From contig CBFICO010000027.1 of assembly GCA_965661115.1 (NCBI GenBank), positions 1-23,318 of the forward strand: a stretch of 23,318 nucleotides of DNA. Direction: 5' to 3'. The stretch is from UBA6770 sp965661115. GTDB taxonomy: Bacteria > Bacteroidota > Bacteroidia > Flavobacteriales_G > Salibacteraceae. The notes under the pieces were generated by a model that saw nothing but the letters and a program-made list of their open reading frames with translations, was not told the origin of the DNA and ran no database searches. Of this stretch, positions 1 through 7,966 are shown in pieces; positions within the stretch are counted from its first letter, which is position 1, and the number at the start of each line of letters is the position of its first letter. The position numbers and the translations under genes were made by a program.

Positions 1-194
1 GTCAAGGAGGAGTTTTTGGATTATTCCTTATCCTCTTATTTGGGTTCCGATTCTGTATAGAATTCATGAAAGAAAATCAAGTAAGTTTTGAAGAAGCAAT
101 GACCTTGAATATGGGGCAATGGTTGAGCATTCCTTTTGTGTTAATCGGCGCTTACTTTTTAGTAAAAAGCAAAAAGAAATTGAAAAATGGCTAA
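1..194 (+). CDS. lgt: Prolipoprotein diacylglyceryl transferase, C-terminal fragment
   Basis: Partial gene cut by the window start; the reading frame begins at base 3 and ends with TAA at 192-194. The visible 63 residues match the end of Lgt, the inner-membrane enzyme that transfers diacylglyceryl from phosphatidylglycerol to the lipobox cysteine of prolipoproteins. Visible signs are a membrane helix (GLFLILLFGFRF), the conserved FRFxxEFMKExQ segment, the LNMGQWLSIP motif typical of the last Lgt helix, a final hydrophobic stretch and a Lys-rich cytoplasmic tail. The next gene starts inside it (8 bp overlap), so the two are probably co-transcribed. Putative lipoproteins in this window (20164 and 20706) would be substrates of this enzyme. 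Identification is from motifs only. Confidence 0.9.
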   Translation, partial: QGGVFGLFLILLFGFRFCIEFMKENQVSFEEAMTLNMGQWLSIPFVLIGAYFLVKSKKKLKNG

Positions 195-612
195 GTACGA
201 ACTAAAAACCAAAATAACCGACGCTAGCGTAACGGAGTTTCTAGACAATGTTGAACCAGAACAAAAGAGGTTAGATGCCTATGAAATTTTGGATTTAATG
301 AAAGAAGTAACTGGTGAGCCTCCTAAAATGTGGGGGCCCAGCATTATTGGTTTTGGCACTTATCATTACAAATACGCGAGTGGACAAGAAGGCGACTTTA
401 TGGCAACAGGCTTTTCCCCGAGAAAAGCAAAACACTCCTTATACATTATGGGAGGGGTAGAAAATTACCCTGAGCTACTTTCTAAATTAGGCAAATACAA
501 AAACGGAAAATCGTGCCTTTATGTAAACAAACTTGCTGATATAGATAAAGAAGTCTTGAAAGATTTGGTAAAAGCGTCTTACGATTACATTAGAAACAAA
601 AAGTGGCCTTAG
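187..612 (+). CDS. DUF1801 domain-containing protein
   Basis: A 141-residue soluble protein with no signal peptide or membrane segment. The order of features (KxxEPEQKRLDAYEILDLM, then MWGPSIIGFGTYHYKY, then ATGFSPRKAKHSLYIMGG and the C-terminal half) is characteristic of the DUF1801 / YdhG-like fold, a small cytoplasmic domain without a defined biochemical role. Length is usual for the family. The ATG lies inside the end of lgt (8 bp overlap), suggesting translational coupling; the PIG-L gene follows after 27 bp. Nothing in the neighbourhood gives a clear job, and the link to the downstream deacetylase and symporter may be only positional. Family assignment is fairly secure; function is unknown. 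Confidence 0.88.
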   Translation: MAKYELKTKITDASVTEFLDNVEPEQKRLDAYEILDLMKEVTGEPPKMWGPSIIGFGTYHYKYASGQEGDFMATGFSPRKAKHSLYIMGGVENYPELLSKLGKYKNGKSCLYVNKLADIDKEVLKDLVKASYDYIRNKKWP

Positions 613-639
613 GCTGTTATAAAAGCTCACTACATTACT

Positions 640-3132
640 ATGAGAAACATTATTCTAATTCTAGCCATCCTTTCATTTACCATAAAAACAATGGCAGTAC
701 CAAAAGGTGCGGATCATCCTGCTCCTGCTTCTTCGTCCGAAATTCTGGACGACTTAAAAAAGCTTGATGTATTAGGGTCTGTGTTGTATCTGGCTGCGCA
801 CCCAGATGACGAAAACACTCGACTTATTTCTTGGCTGGCAAATGAAAAACGTGTGCGAACTGGATATCTCTCGTTAACAAGAGGTGATGGCGGTCAAAAC
901 CTTATTGGAACGGAAAAAGGTGAACTGATTGGCGTGCTCAGAACGCAAGAATTAATGGAAGCTAGAAAGATTGATGGTGGCATGCAGTTTTTTACTCGTG
1001 CGGTAGATTTTGGATACTCCAAATCAACTAAAGAAACGCTGGAAAAATGTAACGAAAGAGAAGTGCTTTGGGATATTGTTTGGGTAATACGCAAGTTTCA
1101 ACCCGATGTAATTGTAACGCGTTTTCCAGCCACAAAATATGCTGGACACGGACATCATTCAGCATCGGCAGTTTTAGCAGAAAAGGCTTTTGAAATGGCT
1201 GCTGACCCTAGTGTTTTCCCAGACCAATTAAAAACAGTAACCGCCTGGCGCACCAAAAGATTATATCACAACACCAGCACATGGTGGAACAAAGATTTAC
1301 CAGAAACTTATCAAGAAAACCCAAATATGCTTAGGGTTGATGTTGGCGGTTATAATCCAATTACCGGTAAGTGGAACAACCAGATTGCCATGGAAAGTAG
1401 GAGCCAGCATAAAAGTCAAGGTTTTGGCGCCAATATTCTTAGAGGTGAGCAATTTGAATACCTCGATTTTGTAAAAGGAGAAAAAGCTGAGACCGACCTA
1501 TTTGATGGTATTGACTTAAGCTGGGGAAGAGTTCCAAAATCAAAAGATATACAATCAAAAATCAACACTATAATTGACAACTATGACGCACAGAATCCTG
1601 CTGCCTCGGTTGCAGATATGGTTGAATTGCTGCGCATAATGAATACCTACCCTCACCCCAATCAATGGATAGAATGGAAAAAAGAGGCACTCATCAATCT
1701 AATTGTTGATGCATCAGGGCTTTGGTTTGAGGCTGTTACCGACAATGAATATGGTGTAATCGGCGAATCTATAAAAATTGAAACCAGTGTAATTAACACA
1801 GGGCAATTGAAAGACATAACGATTGAGAATTTATCCATTGCGGGTATCGATACAGCTGCTTTTTCTATTGTGGAACCAAACAAATGGACAGATTTTACTT
1901 TACCCTATACCATTCCTCTCAAAACAGCTATTACACAACCTTATTGGCTAACCGAGCCCTACAAGAATATGTTCAAAGTGGCCGACATTCACCTAAGAGG
2001 ATTGCCAGAAAACCCTCCAGTTTTTGATGTAACGGTTAAACTATCTGTTTATGGCATTGAGATGGAATACAAGATTCCTGTTCAGTACAAATGGAGAGAT
2101 AGAGTTGCTGGTGAGAATCTGCAAGATTTTTCTATTCGACCCGACCTTACGGTTAACCTCGACAATTCGGTTTACGTTGCACCAACTGGCCAATCAAAAG
2201 ATATTTCGGTAACGGTAGTTGCTCACAAAGAAAAAATCACTGGCAAACTGGCACTCAATCTACCAGAGGGATGGACGGCGTCACCTGCAAGTCATATTGT
2301 AACGCTGAACAAAAAAGGTGCAGCCGCGGTATTTAATTTTAAAGTAACAGCTGGTGAAAACGCATCCAGCGGATTGTTTACCGTAAACTGCAAAAACGCT
2401 GAAAAAACTTACGATAAATCCATTGTAGAAATTGATTATCCACACATTCACAAACAGGTGCTTTTTCCAAAAGCCCAAGCAACTTTGGTTACTGGAGATT
2501 TGAAAATAACCCGACAAAATATTGCTTACGTTATGGGTGCTGGCGATAATGTACCTGAGGCTATTGAGCAGTTAGGTGCTAAGGTATCTATATTAAATCC
2601 AGACAATATTGCGGCTACAAACCCTTCTGATTTTGATGCTGTGGTAATTGGCATTAGAGCATTCAACACACAAGAAAGTCTTGCTAAGTACCAAGAGGTT
2701 CTGATGAAATATGTTGAGCAAGGAGGTTTTGTTTTGGTTCAATACAACACAAACAGAGGTTTAAAAACAGAAAACCTTGGCCCCTTTCCTTTTAAACTCT
2801 CAAGAGATAGGGTTACGGATGAGTTTGCAAAGGCAACTTTACTCAACCCAAATCATTCCATATTTAATAGTCCAAATAAAATAGAGCAAACAGATTTTGA
2901 CAATTGGGTACAGGAGCGCGGTTTGTATTTTGCAAACGAATGGGATAGTAATTACGAAGCACTTATTAGTTGGAACGACCCCAACGAAGACCCAACATCA
3001 GGTGCTTTGCTAGCGGCACAATATGGCGAGGGTTATTACGTATTTACGGGCATTTCCTTCTTCAGACAGCTCCCCGCAGGCGTTCCTGGTGCATTTAAGC
3101 TGTTTGCGAACATCCTCTCTTATGGAAAATAA
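640..3132 (+). CDS. Large secreted PIG-L family deacetylase with C-terminal ThuA/GATase-like domain
   Basis: An 830-residue protein with an N-terminal signal peptide (residues 1 to about 19, hydrophobic core IILILAILSFTI), so it acts outside the cytoplasm. Residues about 45-280 form a PIG-L/LmbE deacetylase domain: the zinc-binding AHPDDE motif near residue 53, the SLTRGDGGQN segment, the RTQEL helix and the second metal-binding motif GHGHHSAS near residue 168. This family removes acetyl groups from N-acetylglucosamine-type substrates. The middle contains beta-rich, NEW3-like segments (about 500-600). The last 210 residues look like a ThuA / class I glutamine-amidotransferase-like fold (GDNVPEAIEQLGA, FDAVVIGIRAFN, GGFVLVQYNTN). 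The substrate is unknown. The gene overlaps the small membrane protein gene at 3122 by 11 bp and lies upstream of a sodium symporter, which suggests deacetylation coupled to uptake (inference). Confidence 0.92.
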   Translation: MRNIILILAILSFTIKTMAVPKGADHPAPASSSEILDDLKKLDVLGSVLYLAAHPDDENTRLISWLANEKRVRTGYLSLTRGDGGQNLIGTEKGELIGVLRTQELMEARKIDGGMQFFTRAVDFGYSKSTKETLEKCNEREVLWDIVWVIRKFQPDVIVTRFPATKYAGHGHHSASAVLAEKAFEMAADPSVFPDQLKTVTAWRTKRLYHNTSTWWNKDLPETYQENPNMLRVDVGGYNPITGKWNNQIAMESRSQHKSQGFGANILRGEQFEYLDFVKGEKAETDLFDGIDLSWGRVPKSKDIQSKINTIIDNYDAQNPAASVADMVELLRIMNTYPHPNQWIEWKKEALINLIVDASGLWFEAVTDNEYGVIGESIKIETSVINTGQLKDITIENLSIAGIDTAAFSIVEPNKWTDFTLPYTIPLKTAITQPYWLTEPYKNMFKVADIHLRGLPENPPVFDVTVKLSVYGIEMEYKIPVQYKWRDRVAGENLQDFSIRPDLTVNLDNSVYVAPTGQSKDISVTVVAHKEKITGKLALNLPEGWTASPASHIVTLNKKGAAAVFNFKVTAGENASSGLFTVNCKNAEKTYDKSIVEIDYPHIHKQVLFPKAQATLVTGDLKITRQNIAYVMGAGDNVPEAIEQLGAKVSILNPDNIAATNPSDFDAVVIGIRAFNTQESLAKYQEVLMKYVEQGGFVLVQYNTNRGLKTENLGPFPFKLSRDRVTDEFAKATLLNPNHSIFNSPNKIEQTDFDNWVQERGLYFANEWDSNYEALISWNDPNEDPTSGALLAAQYGEGYYVFTGISFFRQLPAGVPGAFKLFANILSYGK

Positions 3133-3232
3133 TACTGAACAGAAAAAGTGGAGGAACTGGTACTTTGCTGTACTTGCCTTTTTTTTAGTTCAAACCGTTG
3201 TTTATTATTGGCTAACTAATCATTTCTCATGA
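3122..3232 (+). CDS. Small single-helix membrane protein, candidate symporter accessory subunit
   Basis: A 36-residue reading frame starting at ATG 3122 (MENNTEQKKWRNW). It has a short charged N-terminus, then one hydrophobic helix (about residues 14-31, WYFAVLAFFLVQTVVYYW) and a short tail. The gene overlaps the end of the PIG-L gene by 11 bp, and its TGA stop overlaps the ATG of the symporter in an ATGA arrangement, so translation of all three is probably coupled. Small one- or two-helix proteins encoded just upstream of SSS or related transporters are known as accessory subunits, which supports this reading. An in-frame upstream start at 3023 is unlikely because it lies entirely within the PIG-L gene and adds a segment unlike a membrane protein. 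The gene is short, but the double overlap and clear membrane helix support it. Confidence 0.75.
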   Translation: MENNTEQKKWRNWYFAVLAFFLVQTVVYYWLTNHFS

Positions 3233-4896
3233 GTGAAATAGATTGGACAATAATGTTGGGCACCCTCTTTTTAATTGTTGGGTACGGTACCTACAAAACA
3301 AGATCGAACGCCAACTTAGAAAGCTATCTAAAGGGCGGATCAGATATGAAATGGCTTACCATCGGCCTTTCTGTAATGGCTACTCAAGCCTCGGCTATTA
3401 CTTTCATATCAACACCTGGTTTAGCTTTTGAAAACGGAATGGAATTCGTGCAGAATTATTTTGGATTGCCGTTAGCCATAATTATAGTCTGCGCTGTGTT
3501 CCTCCCCATCTACTACAGATTAAAAGTTTACACAGCCTATGAATATTTAGAGCAGCGCTTTGATTTGAAAATCAGGTTAATCACCGCCTCGTTGTTTATG
3601 CTATCTAGAGGCTTAGCTGCAGGAATCACCATTTACGCACCCGCAATTATTATAAGTGTAATGTTAGGTTGGTCGCTACAATTCACGATTTTATTGGTAG
3701 GGATATTAGTAATAATCTACACTGTTTCTGGCGGAACGAAAGCCGTAAGCATCACCCAAAAATGGCAGATGACAGTAATTTTATTGGGAATGGGTATCGC
3801 CTTTTACCTCATCATTAAGCAGCTACCGCCAGAGGTTGGGTTTGTTGATGCATTGAACTTGGCGGGAGCTACGGGCAGAATGAATGTGGTTGATTTCTCT
3901 TTTGATTTTGAAAAGCGTTACACCTTTTGGAGCGGTATTACAGGTGGCTTATTTCTAGCTCTATCCTATTTCGGCACCGACCAAAGTCAGGTGCAGCGAT
4001 ACCTTTCTGGCAAGTCGATTCAAGAAAGCCGTTTGGGGCTCTTATTTAATGCACTTTTAAAAATTCCAATGCAGTTTTTCATTCTATTGACCGGAGTTTT
4101 AGTATTTGTGTTTTATCAATTTGAACCACATCCTGTATTGTTTAACAAAACCGCTATTGAGCAAGTAAAACAATCGGAGTTTAAGGAAGAATTCAAAGCA
4201 ATTGAACAGAAACACCAAGATTTTCATACAGAGAAAAAAGCCAATTACCTCAACTTTATTCAAAACCTTAGTAGTGCAGATAAAACTGATTTCATTGCCT
4301 TAGACCAAAAAGCAAAATCGATTAAGAAAGAAGCAATTGAAGTAGTAAAAAAAGCCAATCCTGAGCTCAGTAGCAGAGATAGTGACTATGTTTTTTTAAC
4401 TTACATCTTAAATTACTTACCAACAGGAATCATAGGGCTTTTAATAGCGGTAATAATATCAGCGGCAATGAGCTCAACTGCAGGAGAAATAAATGCCCTA
4501 GCCTCAACAACTATGATTGATTTTTATCAGCGATTGGGCAACAAAAAACAAAACGATAGCGACTCTGTAAAACTCAGTAAATGGCTCACGTTAGGCTGGG
4601 GTGTATTGGCTATCATTTTTGCATTATCTGCACAGCTGGTCGAAAACCTAATTGAAGCTGTAAATATATTAGGTTCAGTATTTTACGGAACAATCCTAGG
4701 TGTGTTCTTAACCGCGTTTTTCCTAAAGTCTGTAAAAGCTAAGTCCGTTCTTGCAGGAATAATTGTAGCGCAATTCAGTGTTTTTATATGTTTTGCCTTC
4801 CTCAGCGATTACATCAGTTACCTGTGGTTTAATGTAATTGGATGTCTATTAGTATTGGGAGTATCATTAGGCGTTTCAAAAAGCATTAAAGAGTAA
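3229..4896 (+). CDS. Sodium:solute symporter (SSS/SLC5 family)
   Basis: A 555-residue inner-membrane transporter with about 13 hydrophobic segments. Family signs include LGTLFLIVGYGTYKTRS at the N-terminus, SVMATQASAITFISTPG in the first inverted repeat (sodium-site region), YTVSGGTKAVSITQKWQ, and YFGTDQSQVQRYLSGKS. These motifs are typical of SSS proteins that use the sodium gradient to import sugars, sialic acids or similar solutes. A charged, helix-rich insertion of about 90 residues (about 297-386) separates two membrane segments, as often seen in Bacteroidota members. The start ATG overlaps the TGA of the small membrane protein gene. The substrate cannot be read from sequence; the PIG-L deacetylase upstream makes an amino sugar or its derivative a reasonable guess. 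Confidence 0.93.
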   Translation: MSEIDWTIMLGTLFLIVGYGTYKTRSNANLESYLKGGSDMKWLTIGLSVMATQASAITFISTPGLAFENGMEFVQNYFGLPLAIIIVCAVFLPIYYRLKVYTAYEYLEQRFDLKIRLITASLFMLSRGLAAGITIYAPAIIISVMLGWSLQFTILLVGILVIIYTVSGGTKAVSITQKWQMTVILLGMGIAFYLIIKQLPPEVGFVDALNLAGATGRMNVVDFSFDFEKRYTFWSGITGGLFLALSYFGTDQSQVQRYLSGKSIQESRLGLLFNALLKIPMQFFILLTGVLVFVFYQFEPHPVLFNKTAIEQVKQSEFKEEFKAIEQKHQDFHTEKKANYLNFIQNLSSADKTDFIALDQKAKSIKKEAIEVVKKANPELSSRDSDYVFLTYILNYLPTGIIGLLIAVIISAAMSSTAGEINALASTTMIDFYQRLGNKKQNDSDSVKLSKWLTLGWGVLAIIFALSAQLVENLIEAVNILGSVFYGTILGVFLTAFFLKSVKAKSVLAGIIVAQFSVFICFAFLSDYISYLWFNVIGCLLVLGVSLGVSKSIKE

Positions 4897-4971
4897 TGCC
4901 AATTTAGAGTTTTCCACAACCTAATCTTTTAATACTGAGAAAAATCAACTATTTCTTATCCGACTAATAGT

Positions 4972-4979
4972 TAGATTTG
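4972..4979 (+). promoter_or_regulatory. Candidate -7 promoter element for the desaturase gene
   Basis: TAGATTTG matches the Bacteroidota -7 consensus TAnnTTTG exactly and lies 81 bp before the desaturase ATG in the 164 bp gap after the symporter. No good TTTG -33 element sits at the expected spacing. The location suits a promoter that separates the desaturase from the upstream operon. Prediction from a short motif only. Confidence 0.45.
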
Positions 4980-4981
4980 CC

Positions 4982-4999
4982 TTTAACCTGTTTGTTAAA
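4982..4999. promoter_or_regulatory. Inverted repeat near the putative desaturase transcription start (possible operator)
   Basis: A perfect 6 bp inverted repeat, TTTAAC-CTGTTT-GTTAAA, begins 2 bp after the candidate -7 element, so it would cover the transcription start. A second, shorter inverted repeat (CTAA-TAG-TTAG, 4964-4974) overlaps the -7 element itself. Such positions suit a repressor site; desaturase genes are often regulated by lipid- or temperature-responsive factors. The sequence is AT-rich, so chance symmetry is possible. Confidence 0.3.
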
Positions 5000-5060
5000 A
5001 AAAGTAAACGGATAAAGTGCGAGTTTTGAAACTAGGCACAAACAATTAAGGAGATAATAT

Positions 5061-6155
5061 ATGAGCGTTAGCGCAGTAAAATTTAATAATACAGACAGAC
5101 CAGAATTTTTCAAGGAACTCAGAAAAAGAGTAAACCAACATTTTAAAGAAAACAACAAAGACAAATATGGTAATACCCGGATGAAAATTAAATCCGTTTT
5201 TATGATTGCCATTTACTTTATCCCCCTGGCCTTATTAGTATCGGGATTAGTACAAAACGTATGGCTGATGTTTGGACTGTGTACCATAATGGGTTTTGGT
5301 GTTGCTGGAATTGGATTGGCTATTATGCACGATGCTAATCACGGAGCTTACTCGAAAAACAAAAGGTTGAACGATGCAATGGGATTCATACTAAACTTTA
5401 TAGGAGGATATCCTGCTAACTGGAGAATTCAGCACAACGTATTGCACCACTCTTTCACCAATATTGATGGGCATGACGAGGATATCTCAAAGCAAGGTAT
5501 TGTGCGATTTTCGCCAAATCAACCTAAAAAGGGCATTTTTAAATTGCAGATTTTTTACGCGCCAATACTATATGGTTTACTAACCTTCTATTGGTTTCTG
5601 GGTAAAGATTTTGAGCAACTTGCTCGATACCATAAAATGGATTTACTGAAGGGTCAGAACTTAACTTTTGGCAAAGCACTGGCCGAAATCGTTTTCCACA
5701 AGTTGTGGTACATAGCATTAACCATTGTACTTCCACTCGTTATGATTGATTTACCGTGGTGGCAAATAATGCTTGCCTTTTTCACCATGCATTTTATCAG
5801 TGGACTGATCCTAGCATTAATCTTTCAAACGGCCCACGTAATTGAAGAAACTAATTTTTATGAGCCCGATGAAAATAATAGTGTTGAGAACAATTGGGCA
5901 ATTCACCAATTGAATACTACAGCAAATTATGCGAACAGTAGCACTGTATTTTCTTGGTTAATAGGCGGGTTAAACTATCAGATAGAGCATCACTTATTCC
6001 CTAATATTTGCCACGTGCACTTTAAGGATATTTCTAAAATTGTAAAAGCAACTGCGGAAGAATATGGCTTACCATATCACTACCACCGTACATTTCTTGA
6101 TGCACTTAAGAGTCACTTTTCTCTACTCCACCAATTGGGTACCGGAAAAATTTAA
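5061..6155 (+). CDS. Fatty acid desaturase, front-end type (acyl-CoA/acyl-lipid desaturase)
   Basis: A 364-residue integral membrane di-iron desaturase. All three histidine boxes are present: HDANH (90-94), HNVLHH (125-130) and QIEHH (307-311). The Gln in place of the first His of the last box is typical of front-end (delta-5/delta-6-like, linoleoyl-CoA) desaturases. Four membrane segments are visible in two pairs (about 44-88 and 215-258). No cytochrome b5 domain is fused, so electrons must come from a separate donor. The ATG is preceded by AAGGAG at about 8 bp, an unusually good Shine-Dalgarno for this phylum, which fixes the start. The gene stands alone with its own promoter region and converges with the following minus-strand gene, with 2 bp between the stop codons. 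Likely role: membrane lipid unsaturation; the position of the double bond is unknown. Confidence 0.93.
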   Translation: MSVSAVKFNNTDRPEFFKELRKRVNQHFKENNKDKYGNTRMKIKSVFMIAIYFIPLALLVSGLVQNVWLMFGLCTIMGFGVAGIGLAIMHDANHGAYSKNKRLNDAMGFILNFIGGYPANWRIQHNVLHHSFTNIDGHDEDISKQGIVRFSPNQPKKGIFKLQIFYAPILYGLLTFYWFLGKDFEQLARYHKMDLLKGQNLTFGKALAEIVFHKLWYIALTIVLPLVMIDLPWWQIMLAFFTMHFISGLILALIFQTAHVIEETNFYEPDENNSVENNWAIHQLNTTANYANSSTVFSWLIGGLNYQIEHHLFPNICHVHFKDISKIVKATAEEYGLPYHYHRTFLDALKSHFSLLHQLGTGKI

Positions 6156-6157
6156 GC

Positions 6158-7723
6158 TTATTTTAGTTGGTGTAAGGAGCAGAAGTCGCTATTGTAAACC
6201 GTTCTGTAATCATCTTTTACAAGCGTTAATAGCTTTTTAGTGCATGGTTGTGATGGGGTTTTCCATTCGTCGCCCTTAAGTATAAAAATGTAATCAACCT
6301 TATTGTTTTGGTGGCTAACGTTTGGCCAGTTGAAACATTCAGAGAAAAATCTGTGTTTAGGTTCTAGCTCTACTTCGCTACTCCATTTTAATGGAAAATA
6401 ACCAGTTCCCGCTTCGTAGTTTTCAAGCACAAAAATTCCGCTTTTTGTCAGCCCTAAATAATTTGAAAAATGAGCATGTAAAAAATCATTGCTAAAATTG
6501 AAAGGCATTACAATGCTATTTTCTTTAACTATACCAGCAATGCTTTTGAGCTCTTCTACATGTGTATTTTGTTCTAAAAGCATTTCTCGTTTATATTCAT
6601 AATTTGAAGAAAACAACCACAGTACTGTAACCGTTAATCCTATTTGAAGAACGCGATGAAATCCTACTGAGGAAATTACAAGCACCATAAAAATGAAACA
6701 GAAAAACAACAACCTTCCCGAAATATATCCAGCGTTCGAAGTTGAATTAGGGGCTAGAAAGTACAGAACTACAAAAACCAATAAAATGAACATTGAAAGC
6801 GCCGTGAAAGAAAAAGCACCCCGTGAAAATTTCATTTTGTAGACGGAATATGCAAAAACCAATAAACTTGAAATACTAATAACCCAACCAATAACCTGAA
6901 CAGTTTCAACTTCAGTATCATTATACATGACCAGTGTTCTGTTCTCCCAAAACATGCTAATCAATTGATCAGTTGACAGGTAATCGAAACCTGAAGCAGA
7001 GCCACTAAACAAATAATCAATGGCAATAATTAATGGCATTAGAAAAGCTACAAATATTGGAATCAGCTCTAACAATTTAGTTCTAAAATCAGCAAGGTCA
7101 ATTTTAATATTTAGCGTTAAGTAATAAAGCAGTACTAAGCTAACTGAACCAAAAAGCATCAGAAAAACAAATACATGACTTATTAGTGTTACAAGAGCAA
7201 GCACAAACAATGTGAGGGCAAAACTCAACTTTGAATAAGATGGAGACTTTACTTGCTGGATAACCAACCCTAACCCCAAAAAGAATGGAATTAAGGCCAA
7301 GTAAAAGTTATAGAAACCCATCAAGAAATGAGTATTATATAAAAAGGAAAATATCAAAAAAAGGCTCCAATTTATTCGATGGTTTAACTGATTTGAAAGG
7401 TATTTTAAAGCGTAAGGAAAACCAATCATGTAAACAACTAAGATGATGTCGGTTGCACTCCAGAAATCAGTTATTGTGCTCCAAATTGATAGTAAGAGAT
7501 GACCTACATAATTTGGCACGAACCCGTCGGTAAACTCAAGGTATTGAGCAATAAAACTATTACCATCTATTAATTCGATTAAGAGTTTAGCATTGTATAA
7601 ATGACTAGGTCCATCATAAGTAAAAAAATGAGGAATACTTAGCGCGTGAATCAACAGGAAGAGCGTAACCACTCCAAAAAGGAACTCAAAAATCACTCTT
7701 TCTTTTAAAACACTATAGCGCAT
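6158..7723 (-). CDS. Polytopic membrane protein, GT-C glycosyltransferase-like, function unknown
   Basis: A 521-residue protein not recognised as a named family. An N-terminal membrane helix (about 13-32) is followed by a loop containing FFTYDGPSHLYNAKLL, then about ten more hydrophobic segments to about residue 385 and a C-terminal soluble region of about 135 residues with an SxxFNWPNVS-like segment. One helix followed by an extracytoplasmic loop with an acidic residue, many helices, then a soluble tail is the general architecture of GT-C enzymes, which transfer sugars from lipid-linked donors. The homology itself is not proven. It stands alone on the minus strand; the ATG at 7721-7723 is the only sensible start. 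No neighbouring glycan genes support a specific pathway. Confidence 0.85.
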   Translation of the reverse strand: MRYSVLKERVIFEFLFGVVTLFLLIHALSIPHFFTYDGPSHLYNAKLLIELIDGNSFIAQYLEFTDGFVPNYVGHLLLSIWSTITDFWSATDIILVVYMIGFPYALKYLSNQLNHRINWSLFLIFSFLYNTHFLMGFYNFYLALIPFFLGLGLVIQQVKSPSYSKLSFALTLFVLALVTLISHVFVFLMLFGSVSLVLLYYLTLNIKIDLADFRTKLLELIPIFVAFLMPLIIAIDYLFSGSASGFDYLSTDQLISMFWENRTLVMYNDTEVETVQVIGWVISISSLLVFAYSVYKMKFSRGAFSFTALSMFILLVFVVLYFLAPNSTSNAGYISGRLLFFCFIFMVLVISSVGFHRVLQIGLTVTVLWLFSSNYEYKREMLLEQNTHVEELKSIAGIVKENSIVMPFNFSNDFLHAHFSNYLGLTKSGIFVLENYEAGTGYFPLKWSSEVELEPKHRFFSECFNWPNVSHQNNKVDYIFILKGDEWKTPSQPCTKKLLTLVKDDYRTVYNSDFCSLHQLK

Positions 7724-7770
7724 ACCATTAAATCCTTATTCCAATCGTGAAAGTAATAGTATGAAAATAA

Positions 7771-7793
7771 AAAGGGCGCAAATTGCACCCTTT
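7771..7793. other. Hairpin-forming inverted repeat between divergent genes
   Basis: AAAGGG-C-GCA-AAT-TGC-A-CCCTTT forms a 9 bp stem with one C/A mismatch and a 3-base loop. It is flanked by A-rich sequence on the left (a T-tract on the minus strand) and TATCTTTT on the right, so it resembles a terminator. It sits between a minus-strand gene start (7723) and a plus-strand gene start (7967), where no terminator is expected. The rest of the gap 7724-7966 holds no gene or promoter I can support. Confidence 0.5.
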
Positions 7794-7966
7794 ATCTTTT
7801 GCATTTATCCTGCTTTTAATCGGTAATTATTTACCTATTTCGTCAATCATAACAAAGGTTTCACATAATGAGAAGAAGGACAATTAACCAACAAAAATGC
7901 GGCTCTAAGAGAAAATAAACTTGAGCTATTTAGAGTGGTAGAATTGCATCTTAAATCTTAATCGTT

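Noticed and set aside
3023..3121. Upstream start extending the small membrane protein to 69 residues
   Set aside because: The extension lies entirely within the PIG-L gene in another frame; the short form has the better N-terminus and a normal operon overlap.
6153..6160. Palindrome TAAGCTTA as a regulatory site
   Set aside because: It simply forms the two facing stop codons of convergent genes and has no stem long enough for a terminator.
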